Positions 1 to 6,742 of a DNA stretch of 64,000 nt are shown in pieces (within the stretch, counting starts at the first letter, position 1; each line of letters begins with the position of its first letter). The notes below the pieces were generated by a model. That model was given only the letters and a program-made list of their open reading frames with translations. It made no database searches and was not told where the DNA came from. The stretch is from the NCBI GenBank assembly GCA_017480095.1, contig JAFVBG010000002.1, positions 277,393 to 341,392 of the forward strand, written 5' to 3'. The stretch is from Candidatus Saccharimonadota bacterium (lineage in GTDB: Bacteria > Patescibacteriota > Saccharimonadia > Saccharimonadales > Saccharimonadaceae). A program made the position numbers and the translations under genes.

Positions 1-135
1 AAGTCGCACACGCTAGAAGAAGTTGGTTTGGAATTTTCAGTTACGCGTGAACGTATCCGTCAGATTGAAGCAAAAGCATTATCTAAGTTGCGCAAACATA
101 AAGACACTAAGAAATTACAAGAATATTTGAGGTAG
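1..135 (+). CDS. rpoD: RNA polymerase sigma-70 factor, C-terminal end (partial)
   Basis: The window opens inside this gene; only the last 44 codons are present. They encode the helix-turn-helix of sigma region 4.2, with the typical pattern T-L-E-E-V-G followed by [14 protein letters not shown]. This part of the housekeeping sigma factor contacts the -35 element and so directs RNA polymerase to promoters. It ends in TAG 8 bases before the next gene. The TTGACA/TATAAT-like promoters seen throughout the window fit a sigma-70 of this kind. It could be an alternative sigma factor, because regions 1-3 are outside the window, but the region 4 sequence is closest to RpoD. Confidence 0.85.
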   Translation, partial: KSHTLEEVGLEFSVTRERIRQIEAKALSKLRKHKDTKKLQEYLR

Positions 136-143
136 GAGGGGAG

Positions 144-527
144 ATGAAGAAAAAGAAACTACTGGTAATATGTGCAGCAATTTGCTTGATGCTTGTAGGA
201 GTGTCTTTTAGCCTGAATAACGCATACGCCGATGGTGACTGTGTAGAAACCTCAATCATTGGTTCTGGCGGACAGTATTGCGACGATAACGGTAGTGGTG
301 TTTTTCGGATTTTAAACATCGTGGTTAATGTCTTGACCATGGGTGTAGGGGTGCTTGGTACGCTTGGTATTATTATTGCTGGTATTCAATATTTGACGGC
401 GAGTGGTAATGAGGCGCAGATGGCAAAGGCCAAGCAACGCATCATCGAAGTAGTGATTGGCCTAGTAGTGTTTGGCGTAATGTGGGCGGTATTGCAGTTT
501 GTTATTCCTGGCGGTGTATTCGGATAA
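144..527 (+). CDS. VirB2/TrbC-like (T4SS-type) pilin, small secreted membrane protein
   Basis: 127 residues. Residues 1-30 form a signal peptide (lysines, hydrophobic core, cleavage likely after A-Y-A). A short cysteine-bearing segment follows (Cys near 34 and 46), then two hydrophobic helices at about 57-80 and 102-125 separated by a small polar loop (S-G-N-E-A-Q-M-A-K-A-K). This is the layout of type IV secretion pilins and of the T4SS_pilin family that is widespread in Patescibacteria. A GGAGGGG ribosome binding site lies just before ATG. No VirB4/VirD4-type gene is in the window, so assembly into a conjugative pilus cannot be shown; it may be a surface or membrane subunit of unknown role. 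The family call rests on topology and motif, not on a search. Confidence 0.6.
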   Translation: MKKKKLLVICAAICLMLVGVSFSLNNAYADGDCVETSIIGSGGQYCDDNGSGVFRILNIVVNVLTMGVGVLGTLGIIIAGIQYLTASGNEAQMAKAKQRIIEVVIGLVVFGVMWAVLQFVIPGGVFG

Positions 528-533
528 ACTATC

Positions 534-1427
534 GTGAAATTTAAGCGGATAATTTTGGTATTTAATCCGCGCTCATCTAAGTATGTGCGTGTGCGAGAAG
601 AAGTTCTAAATCCTTTGATGAAAAGGGAAGGGGTTTTGTTGGGGAAGTTTGAAGTAGAGCCAACCAATGTGGACGAAAACGCGTCAAGACTGGCGCGTAT
701 TTTGGAAGATGGCGATTTGGTGATTACGGCGGGTGGAGATGGTACGGCGACGATTGGGTTGAACGGCGTAGTGCAGAGCAAACAAGATGTGAAATTTGCG
801 GTTTTGCCGTATGGGAATTTTAATGATACGGCAAGACTTTTAGGATGTAGAAACGTCGATGAGATTTTAGATGGAAAAGCTAGAGAGATTTATCCGCTGG
901 TGGCAGAGATAGATGGACGAGTTTGGCGGAGAGCGACTTGTTACTTTACGATTGGAATGTTGGCGGAAAGCACGGAAGCTTTTGACCAACCTTCGACTAG
1001 AAAAAGTTTACGCAAGGGGAAACAGGGGATGTTTTTCTCAATTTGGACGCTATTTAAGTGGTGGTGGAGAAACCGTAAACGTGAGTTCTTGCCGAAAGAG
1101 ATTTTTGGTAGAAAAACGGATATTCTAGCAGTGAATGGTAAGAGTGTGGCAAAAATCATGAAGGGTGACCCAAAAACGGCCTATTCCAAGGATAAATTTA
1201 TCGCTTCGGTGCAAAATTTGAGAGGTTTTTTCGGAATTGCAATTTTTATGGCGAAGAGTATTTTGTTTCATGTACCAGGCGTGCGGAAAAAATCGCTAAA
1301 AATTGATTTTGGCAAGCGGACGAAGGTAGAAATACAAGCAGAAGGGGAATATGTGACGAAAGCGATGACCACGCTAAAGATTTATAAAAGTGATGAACCG
1401 GTATCAATGGTAACAAGGAGAAAATAA
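534..1427 (+). CDS. Diacylglycerol/lipid kinase family protein (YegS/DgkB-like)
   Basis: 297 residues, GTG start six bases after the preceding stop. The N-terminal Rossmann-like half carries N-P-R-S at 11-14 and the nucleotide-binding G-G-D-G-T at 67-71, the signature of the diacylglycerol/sphingosine/NAD kinase superfamily. The C-terminal beta-rich half is the usual lipid-binding domain. Members phosphorylate diacylglycerol or related lipids with ATP at the inner membrane face, recycling lipid released by envelope synthesis. The length matches YegS and DgkB. The substrate cannot be read from sequence. The stop overlaps the next start (TAATG), so the two are probably co-translated. Confidence 0.75.
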   Translation: MKFKRIILVFNPRSSKYVRVREEVLNPLMKREGVLLGKFEVEPTNVDENASRLARILEDGDLVITAGGDGTATIGLNGVVQSKQDVKFAVLPYGNFNDTARLLGCRNVDEILDGKAREIYPLVAEIDGRVWRRATCYFTIGMLAESTEAFDQPSTRKSLRKGKQGMFFSIWTLFKWWWRNRKREFLPKEIFGRKTDILAVNGKSVAKIMKGDPKTAYSKDKFIASVQNLRGFFGIAIFMAKSILFHVPGVRKKSLKIDFGKRTKVEIQAEGEYVTKAMTTLKIYKSDEPVSMVTRRK

Positions 1428-2008
1428 TGGAGAATGTTAAAATGGATAATGTAAAAATAATCGCGCTAGTAGGCATGAGTGGTAGTGGAAAATCAGTGGC
1501 AGTGGATTATCTGACGGCGAAGAATATTCCTAAAGTGTATTTTGGAGGGATGATTTATAAAGAGATGGAGCGTCGGGGGATTGAGCGCACACCAGATGGT
1601 GAGAGCGAAAAGAAGTTTCGCGAGATGATTCGGGAGACCGAGGGGAAAGATTGGGTGGTGAATCAGGTGATAGAGGCGACGAAGAAGTTGATTGCGGCGG
1701 GACAAAAACGCATCGTGCTGGACGGAGTGTATTCTTGGACGGAATATAAGATTTTGAAACATGAGTTTCCGGGCATATTAACTTTTGTGGCGATTGTAGT
1801 ACCAAAGAAATTGCGCTACGCGCGGGTGGCAGAGCGACCAGAACGACCGTTTAACCTCGAAGAAATCCGCGAGCGGGATCGCAGCGAGATTGAGAATCTA
1901 GAAAAAGGTGGGCCGATTGCAGCGGCGGATTATTATATCTTGAATGATAGCTCGGTAGAAGATTTACAGGAAAACTTACAGAATATCTTGGACGAAATAC
2001 AATTCTAA
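1427..2008 (+). CDS. P-loop nucleoside/nucleotide or dephospho-CoA-type kinase
   Basis: 193 residues, with a Walker A motif G-M-S-G-S-G-K-S at 16-23 and an arginine-rich lid-like stretch around 128-150 (R-Y-A-R-V-A-E-R-P-E-R-P, then E-I-R-E-R-D-R-S-E). This layout belongs to the adenylate/cytidylate/dephospho-CoA kinase superfamily, closest in feel to the AAA_18/UPF0200-type kinases. The substrate is not determined. ATG overlaps the stop of the lipid kinase gene, with AAGGAG placed seven bases before it. The promoter of polA begins inside its 3' end (TTGGAC at 1988). Confidence 0.6.
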   Translation: MENVKMDNVKIIALVGMSGSGKSVAVDYLTAKNIPKVYFGGMIYKEMERRGIERTPDGESEKKFREMIRETEGKDWVVNQVIEATKKLIAAGQKRIVLDGVYSWTEYKILKHEFPGILTFVAIVVPKKLRYARVAERPERPFNLEEIRERDRSEIENLEKGGPIAAADYYILNDSSVEDLQENLQNILDEIQF

Positions 2009-2016
2009 GGTATAAT
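1988..2016 (+). promoter_or_regulatory. Promoter of polA (leaderless)
   Basis: TTGGAC (1988-1993), 17-bp spacer, TATAAT (2011-2016). Only six bases separate the -10 box from the polA ATG at 2023, so transcription should start at or next to the start codon. Confidence 0.75.
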
Positions 2017-2022
2017 TACCTT

Positions 2023-4410
2023 ATGAAGTTAGTCATTATAGATGGGAAGAGCGTATTCTATCGGGGGTTTTATGCGATGGGGGCGTTGTCGCGCAGTGAC
2101 GGCAAGCCGACAGGAGGCGTGTATGGTTTTGCAGTAATCGCGATGGAATTAGTCCGGGAAATCAAGCCAGACAAGGTAGTAGTAGCTTGGGATAAGGCAA
2201 AAACTTCAATTTCTAAACGCAAAGCGATTTATGCGGATTATAAAGCTGGGCGGACGAAACCACCAGAGGCATTTTTTGAGCAGATTCCGCTACTCGTGGA
2301 GCTGATTCATGACTTGGGATGGACGTTTTTAGAAACGGATGACTACGAGGCGGATGACATAATTGGAACTCTAGCCAAACAAGCAGATGAAATACCTGGC
2401 TCGGAGACGATTATTATTTCCTCTGACCTTGATATGTTGCAGATTGTGGACGAGAATACGCGGATGTATCGGCTACTTAAGGGGTTTTCGGAGTTGGAAG
2501 AAATTGATGTGAAAGCTCTAGAAGAGAAATACGGCATCAAACAAGCGCAGTTCCTAGACATGAAGGCTCTGAAGGGTGACAATTCGGATAATATTCCAGG
2601 CGTGCCAGGGATTGGCGAAAAGACTGCGGTGAAGTTATTAAATGATTATGGTAGCCTAGATGGGATTTATCAGCATATAGACGAGATAAAAGGTGCGACG
2701 CAGAAGAAGCTGGTCGAAGGCAAAGATTCTGCATATATGTCGTATCAGTTGGCGAAAATTATGTTTGATGCACCAGTAAAGTTGGCGGATGTGCCGGATT
2801 TGGTGATTGATGCGCCGAAAATTATTGAGGGATTAAGGAAGTTAGAATTCAATTCGCTGATTAGAAAGTTCCAGAAGCAATCGTTGGGAGAGCAAGAACC
2901 AACACTGAGAGTGGTGCCAGGAGACGAACTCTATAAAGATGAAAGAGTAGAGTTGCCAGCAGAGTTTAAGCCAGAAATCGTGGAGTGGGACGTAAAAGCA
3001 AAGATGTGGCAAAATGCGGATTTTGCTGAAAAAGTAATTGGGGGCGCAAAAGTTTGGGATTTGAACCAGGGGAGATTTGTACTGTCTGGCAAGAAAGGTG
3101 ACGACAGGCAGGGGCAGCTAGGCTTGGATTTTGGCGAGACTGATAAGCGGATTGAGCTGGAAGCTCAACAGAAGGAGTTCTTAGAGATTCCGAAAGCGTT
3201 CAAGGTTTTTTCCGAGCTAGATATGCCGCTAATTCCAGTGCTATTCAAGATGGAGAAGCGGGGGATGCTGATTTCGCGAGAGTACTTTAATGCGCTGAAA
3301 GAGGAATTTGCGGCGGAGATTGTGAAGTTAGAGCGGAAGATTATGGAGCTGGCGGGGCAAGAGTTTAATATCAATTCACCGATTCAGTTGAATGAGGTAT
3401 TGTTTGAGAAATTGAGATTGCCAACGCAGGGAATCAAGAAAACTCAACGTGGATACTCGACAGGGGTAGATACATTGGAGAAGTTGAAAGACGCACACGA
3501 GATTATTCCGCTGATTATGGAATATCGGCAGATTACAAAACTACAATCGACCTACGTCCTACCGCTACCAGAGTTGGCAGATAAAGATGGTAGAGTACAT
3601 ACGCGTTTCACGCAAGATGTAACAGCGACTGGTCGGCTATCCAGCGTAAACCCGAATCTACAGAATATTCCAGTGCGGACAGAAGAAGGGAAGCGCATTC
3701 GGACGGGATTTGTGGCGCCAGAGGGGAAGGTGCTGGTGTCGGCGGACTACTCGCAATTTGAACTGCGTCTAGCGGCGGTGTTGGCTGGCGATCAACCATT
3801 GATTGATGATTTTAATGCTGGAATTGATATTCATAAGAAGACGGCGAGTGATGTATTCAATGTACCGATGGAAGAGGTAACGAAGGCGCAGCGGCGAGCA
3901 GCAAAAGTGGTGAACTTCGGCGTGCTTTATGGTATGAGTGCACAAGGGTTGGCAAAAGCAGCGGATATGCAATTTTATGAAGCAAAAGAGTTCATTGATA
4001 ACTATTTCTTAGTGCGAAAGCCGATTCGAGACTACTTGAATAAAATCTTGACTCAGGCCAGGGAGCAAGGGTACGTAGAAACGTATTTTGGACGGAGAAA
4101 ACCGACGCCAGGGGTGAAAGCGGGCAGTTTTGTCATTCGTCAGGCGGAGGAGCGGGCGGCGCAGAATATGCCGATTCAAGGGACGGAAGCAGATTTGATG
4201 AAGAAAGCGATGATTCAGGTGGATGCAAAATTGCCAGCGGGAGCGGAGCTAGTGATGCAGGTGCATGATTCGCTAATCGTGGAGTGTGATGCGGGGCAGG
4301 TAGAGGAAGTTTCAAAGATTCTACAAGAAACGATGGAAGGAATTGCACCAGAACTGCCAATTAAGCTAGCGGTGGAAGTGACGAGCGGAGGGAATTGGGG
4401 AAGTCTGTAG
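2023..4410 (+). CDS. polA: DNA polymerase I (5'-3' exonuclease plus polymerase, no proofreading domain)
   Basis: 795 residues. The N-terminal 5' nuclease (about 1-290) has the acidic metal-binding motifs E-A-D-D-I-I-G, D-L-D-M-L and G-D-N-S-D-N-I-P-G-V-P-G-I-G-E-K-T. The C-terminal polymerase carries motif A (D-Y-S-Q-F-E-L-R, about 575), the O-helix motif B (R-R-A-A-K-V-V-N-F-G-V-L-Y-G, about 625) and motif C (Q-V-H-D-S, about 747). The region between is short (about 300-400) and lacks the D-x-E of a 3'-5' exonuclease, so the enzyme should not proofread. It removes primers and fills gaps. It is shorter than E. coli Pol I (928). Translation is probably leaderless. Confidence 0.95.
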   Translation: MKLVIIDGKSVFYRGFYAMGALSRSDGKPTGGVYGFAVIAMELVREIKPDKVVVAWDKAKTSISKRKAIYADYKAGRTKPPEAFFEQIPLLVELIHDLGWTFLETDDYEADDIIGTLAKQADEIPGSETIIISSDLDMLQIVDENTRMYRLLKGFSELEEIDVKALEEKYGIKQAQFLDMKALKGDNSDNIPGVPGIGEKTAVKLLNDYGSLDGIYQHIDEIKGATQKKLVEGKDSAYMSYQLAKIMFDAPVKLADVPDLVIDAPKIIEGLRKLEFNSLIRKFQKQSLGEQEPTLRVVPGDELYKDERVELPAEFKPEIVEWDVKAKMWQNADFAEKVIGGAKVWDLNQGRFVLSGKKGDDRQGQLGLDFGETDKRIELEAQQKEFLEIPKAFKVFSELDMPLIPVLFKMEKRGMLISREYFNALKEEFAAEIVKLERKIMELAGQEFNINSPIQLNEVLFEKLRLPTQGIKKTQRGYSTGVDTLEKLKDAHEIIPLIMEYRQITKLQSTYVLPLPELADKDGRVHTRFTQDVTATGRLSSVNPNLQNIPVRTEEGKRIRTGFVAPEGKVLVSADYSQFELRLAAVLAGDQPLIDDFNAGIDIHKKTASDVFNVPMEEVTKAQRRAAKVVNFGVLYGMSAQGLAKAADMQFYEAKEFIDNYFLVRKPIRDYLNKILTQAREQGYVETYFGRRKPTPGVKAGSFVIRQAEERAAQNMPIQGTEADLMKKAMIQVDAKLPAGAELVMQVHDSLIVECDAGQVEEVSKILQETMEGIAPELPIKLAVEVTSGGNWGSL

Positions 4411-4439
4411 TTGTCAGCTGTGGAAAAGTCTTGTATAAT
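4411..4439 (+). promoter_or_regulatory. Promoter of the RhuM-Fic gene
   Basis: TTGTCA (4411-4416), 17-bp spacer, extended -10 TTG-TATAAT (TATAAT 4434-4439). A leader of about 45 bases follows, with GGGAGG (4476-4481) before ATG 4489, so this gene is a conventional Shine-Dalgarno message. Confidence 0.65.
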
Positions 4440-4488
4440 TGAGGGTAATTAGGGTGGGTTTACTAATTTTTAATAGGGAGGCCCAAAA

Positions 4489-5487
4489 ATGACAAACAAC
4501 AATAAGCAGATTGAGATTTATAAGGGGGCAGAGGGGGAGATTGTTTTTGATGTTGATACGGAGCTGGAGACACTTTGGGCGACACAAGAGCAGATTGCCA
4601 AAGCGTTTGGAGTCGATAGGACGGTGATTGGTCGCCACATTCGTAATGTTTTGAGGGATGGAGAATTGGATGAAAAACGAACATGTGCAAAAAATGCACA
4701 TGTTCAAAATGAAGGTGGAAGAATAGTTACGCGCCAAGTTACTAGTTATAACCTTGATATGATTATCTCCGTAGGCTACCGAGTGAATTCGCGGAAAGCG
4801 ACGGATTTTCGTATCTGGGCGACAAAGGTCTTGAAGCAATATTTAACAAATGGCGTGGCGGTGAATGAGCGGCGACTGAAAGAGCTAGATAGCAAGAAGC
4901 TGAAAGAAGTCGAGGGGATGATGAATATCGTGCGACGTTTGACTACCCAGAATGAGCTGAATGCAGGCGAGGCTAACGGGGTGCTAGAAGTGATTTCAAA
5001 ATACGCGGGGAGTTTTGAGGCACTGGAACAGTTTGACGACGGGCATATTGACCTGCGTGGCATGAACGGACCAAAAAAGCAGAAACAGTTGACGGTTGAG
5101 ATGTGCGAAGAAGTAATTGGAGAGTTGAAGCGGAGTGTAAACGGTTCTGATCTCTTTGGTAAGAGGCGGAACAAGAGCTTCGACGGCGACATCGCGGCAA
5201 TCTATCAGAGTTTTGAGGGGAAGGAACTTTATCCTGGCGTACCAGAAAAAGCGGCAAACTTACTGTATTTTGTGATTAAAGATCACCCGTTTTATGATGG
5301 CAATAAGCGGATTGGAGCGCTGCTTTTTATCGTTTTCTTGACAATTAATGATTTTCACTTGACGGCGAATGGGGAAACGAAGATTTCTGACCGGGCGCTG
5401 ACGGCGATTGCGCTACTAATTGCGGAGAGCGAGCCGAGTGAGAAGGACTTGATTGTGAGCCTAGTTAGGAAACTGTTGGAAGATTAA
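4489..5487 (+). CDS. RhuM-like / Fic-DOC fusion protein
   Basis: 332 residues. The N-terminal part (about 1-130) matches the RhuM 'virulence protein' family pattern: I-E-I-Y, W-A-T-Q-E-Q-I-A-x-x-F-G-V-D-R-T-V-I-G-R-H-I, then Y-N-L-D-M-I-I-S-V-G-Y-R-V-N-S and F-R-I-W-A-T. The C-terminal part is a Fic/DOC domain with H-P-F-Y-D-G-N-K-R-I-G at 266-276. Fic enzymes transfer a nucleotide or phosphate from ATP to a target protein. Lysine in place of the second glycine (G-N-K rather than G-N-G) resembles Doc kinases more than AMP transferases. It could be a stand-alone toxin, a phage-defence factor or a host effector. No separate antitoxin gene is adjacent. It ends before a GTTGTA palindrome. Confidence 0.8.
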   Translation: MTNNNKQIEIYKGAEGEIVFDVDTELETLWATQEQIAKAFGVDRTVIGRHIRNVLRDGELDEKRTCAKNAHVQNEGGRIVTRQVTSYNLDMIISVGYRVNSRKATDFRIWATKVLKQYLTNGVAVNERRLKELDSKKLKEVEGMMNIVRRLTTQNELNAGEANGVLEVISKYAGSFEALEQFDDGHIDLRGMNGPKKQKQLTVEMCEEVIGELKRSVNGSDLFGKRRNKSFDGDIAAIYQSFEGKELYPGVPEKAANLLYFVIKDHPFYDGNKRIGALLFIVFLTINDFHLTANGETKISDRALTAIALLIAESEPSEKDLIVSLVRKLLED

Positions 5488-5496
5488 TTTTAAGGA

Positions 5497-5521
5497 AAAT
5501 GTTGTAAAACTTACAACATTT
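5497..5521. repeat. Perfect palindrome GTTGTA-N5-TACAAC, copy 1
   Basis: Ten-base arms AAATGTTGTA (5497-5506) and TACAACATTT (5512-5521) around the spacer aaact. It lies between the RhuM-Fic stop and the AlkD-like start. Unlike copies 2 and 3, no clear promoter fits between it and the downstream ATG, so it may act here as a hairpin, a terminator or a repressor site. Confidence 0.7.
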
Positions 5522-5525
5522 GAGA

Positions 5526-6320
5526 ATGATGAATTACAGCGAATTACAGAGTAAATTATTCGAAAATGCAGAGGAAGGCTACCGAGATTTTGCTTTGGGC
5601 GGAATTATCACAGAACGGCCACTACTGGGTGTGCGCGTACCAAAATGTCGAGAGATTGCAAAAGAGATTGTGACAAAACCAGGCTATTTTGAAGGTGGAG
5701 TGGAAGCGTTTTTGCAAAATGAGCCAGTGAGTTCAGAAGAAGTGCTGATTCGTGGTTTTGTGATTGCAAATTTGCCGTATGATGAGATGGTTTCTCAAAT
5801 ATACGGGTTCACTGCGTTGATTGACAACTGGCAAGTTTGCGACACGTTTTGTGCGGCGATGAAGAAAAATATCGCGAAGCATAAGGCAGAGTTTTTGGAA
5901 GAAATTGATAAGATGCTGAAGTCGCTGGACGAGTTTCAGACGAGGGTGGCGCTAGTGTGTTTATTAGACCATTATATCGAGGCAGATTATCTGGCGGTGA
6001 TTTTTGATCGGGTCAACGAGATGGCGGAGTTTTTGTCTGATGGGCCGGGGGAAATGTCGGTGGTGCGCGCGCCTGGCGAGAAAGTGGGGAAGCGTGTGGC
6101 GGAAAACGTGTTGAGCTGGGATGCGTATTATGTAAAAATGGCGGTGGCGTGGCTGCTTTCGATGTGCTTTGCGAAGTTTCCAGAGGAGACGATGCAGTTT
6201 TTCAAGCAAGTGCGACTGCCAAAGTGGACGTTTAATAAAACGATTTTGAAGACTTGCGAATCCTATCGGGTGGAGAAAGACTTAAAAGAGGAACTGAAGG
6301 AGATGAAGAGAAAGCGATGA
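5526..6320 (+). CDS. DNA alkylation repair (AlkD-like) protein
   Basis: About 264 residues of HEAT-like alpha helices matching the AlkC/AlkD-like family: an N-terminal G-V-R-V-P-K-C-R-E-I-A-K, then E-E-V-L-I-R-G-F-V-I, D-N-W-Q-V-C-D-T-F-C and a C-terminal W-T-F-N-K-T-I-L-K-T-C-E-S-Y-R-V. In characterised members these proteins remove alkylated bases from DNA without base flipping. The D-N-W-Q-V-C-D core is typical, and length fits. ATG at 5526 or 5529 is preferred to the in-frame TTG at 5520, which lies inside the palindrome. AAGGA at 5492 is too far away for a normal ribosome binding site, so translation initiation is unclear. Confidence 0.75.
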   Translation: MMNYSELQSKLFENAEEGYRDFALGGIITERPLLGVRVPKCREIAKEIVTKPGYFEGGVEAFLQNEPVSSEEVLIRGFVIANLPYDEMVSQIYGFTALIDNWQVCDTFCAAMKKNIAKHKAEFLEEIDKMLKSLDEFQTRVALVCLLDHYIEADYLAVIFDRVNEMAEFLSDGPGEMSVVRAPGEKVGKRVAENVLSWDAYYVKMAVAWLLSMCFAKFPEETMQFFKQVRLPKWTFNKTILKTCESYRVEKDLKEELKEMKRKR

Positions 6321-6390
6321 AATACTTGGATGCTTAAAATCGTATCGAAAAATTAGAACTGGGACGCATAGCGATTTATTTAAGAAGTAG

Positions 6391-6421
6391 AAATATTGTT
6401 GTAAAAAATACAACAATATTT
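6391..6421. repeat. Perfect palindrome GTTGTA-N5-TACAAC, copy 2
   Basis: Thirteen-base arms (6391-6403 and 6409-6421) around a spacer of five A. The right arm ends directly against the -35 box TTGACA at 6422, so a bound protein would sit immediately upstream of RNA polymerase. Confidence 0.85.
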
Positions 6422-6451
6422 TTGACATATTTTTTGTAAATGTGCTATAAT
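6422..6451 (+). promoter_or_regulatory. Strong promoter of the structured leader RNA
   Basis: TTGACA (6422-6427), 18-bp spacer, extended -10 TGC-TATAAT (TATAAT 6446-6451). Predicted transcription start is near 6458. It abuts palindrome copy 2. Confidence 0.8.
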
Positions 6452-6457
6452 TGGGGT

Positions 6458-6680
6458 ATAGCATAAATCATCAACCTTAATAGTCACACGATATTTTTGT
6501 AGAAAGTTTTGCATCGAGCGAAAAATGGGCTCCATGAGGAAGTCCCTGACTCGATGTAGACGTTTTCGTGTGCATTTGGCTGGTGATTTATGCAAACCTC
6601 GTGGGGCCCTATTTCGTGCCCATTGAGGCTAGCATAAATCCCGTCGTACAAACCCGACAAGGTTTTGTCGGCATTTTTTA
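6458..6680 (+). ncRNA. Structured leader or stand-alone RNA ending in an intrinsic terminator
   Basis: About 220 nt between a strong promoter and a terminator (stem CCGACAA/TTGTCGG, 6654-6671, then six T), all before the surface-protein gene. A rod can form from GCATAAATCA (6461-6470) with TGATTTATGC (6584-6593), CACACGA (6485-6491) with TCGTGTG (6566-6572), and CATCGAG (6512-6518) with CTCGATG (6550-6556). The sequence GCATAAAT recurs at 6632-6639 and could instead pair with the same ATTTATGC, extending the hairpin CCTC/GAGG plus TGGG/CCCA (6597-6628). The two folds exclude each other, as in riboswitches and attenuators. No known riboswitch class was recognised; a 6S-like RNA is another reading. 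Confidence 0.55.
6654..6680 (+). terminator. Intrinsic terminator of the leader RNA
   Basis: Seven-bp stem CCGACAA/TTGTCGG with loop GGTT (6661-6664), followed by CATTTTTT. It lies about 63 bases before the surface-protein ATG, so it either ends an independent RNA or attenuates the downstream gene. Confidence 0.75.
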
Positions 6681-6742
6681 TGCCTAAAAACAATCACATA
6701 ATCTCTCATCGGAGAGAACTAAACAAGAGAGGTAATAGCAAT

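Noticed and set aside
6525..6550. Resemblance to the conserved GAGGAAAGTCC of RNase P RNA
   Set aside because: Only a short match; the RNA is about 220 nt, too short, and the other conserved RNase P regions are not present.
6665..6742. Longer N-terminus for the FISUMP surface protein (TTG at 6665 or ATG at 6680)
   Set aside because: This stretch contains the right arm and T-run of a terminator; ATG 6743 has a proper AGAGGT site.
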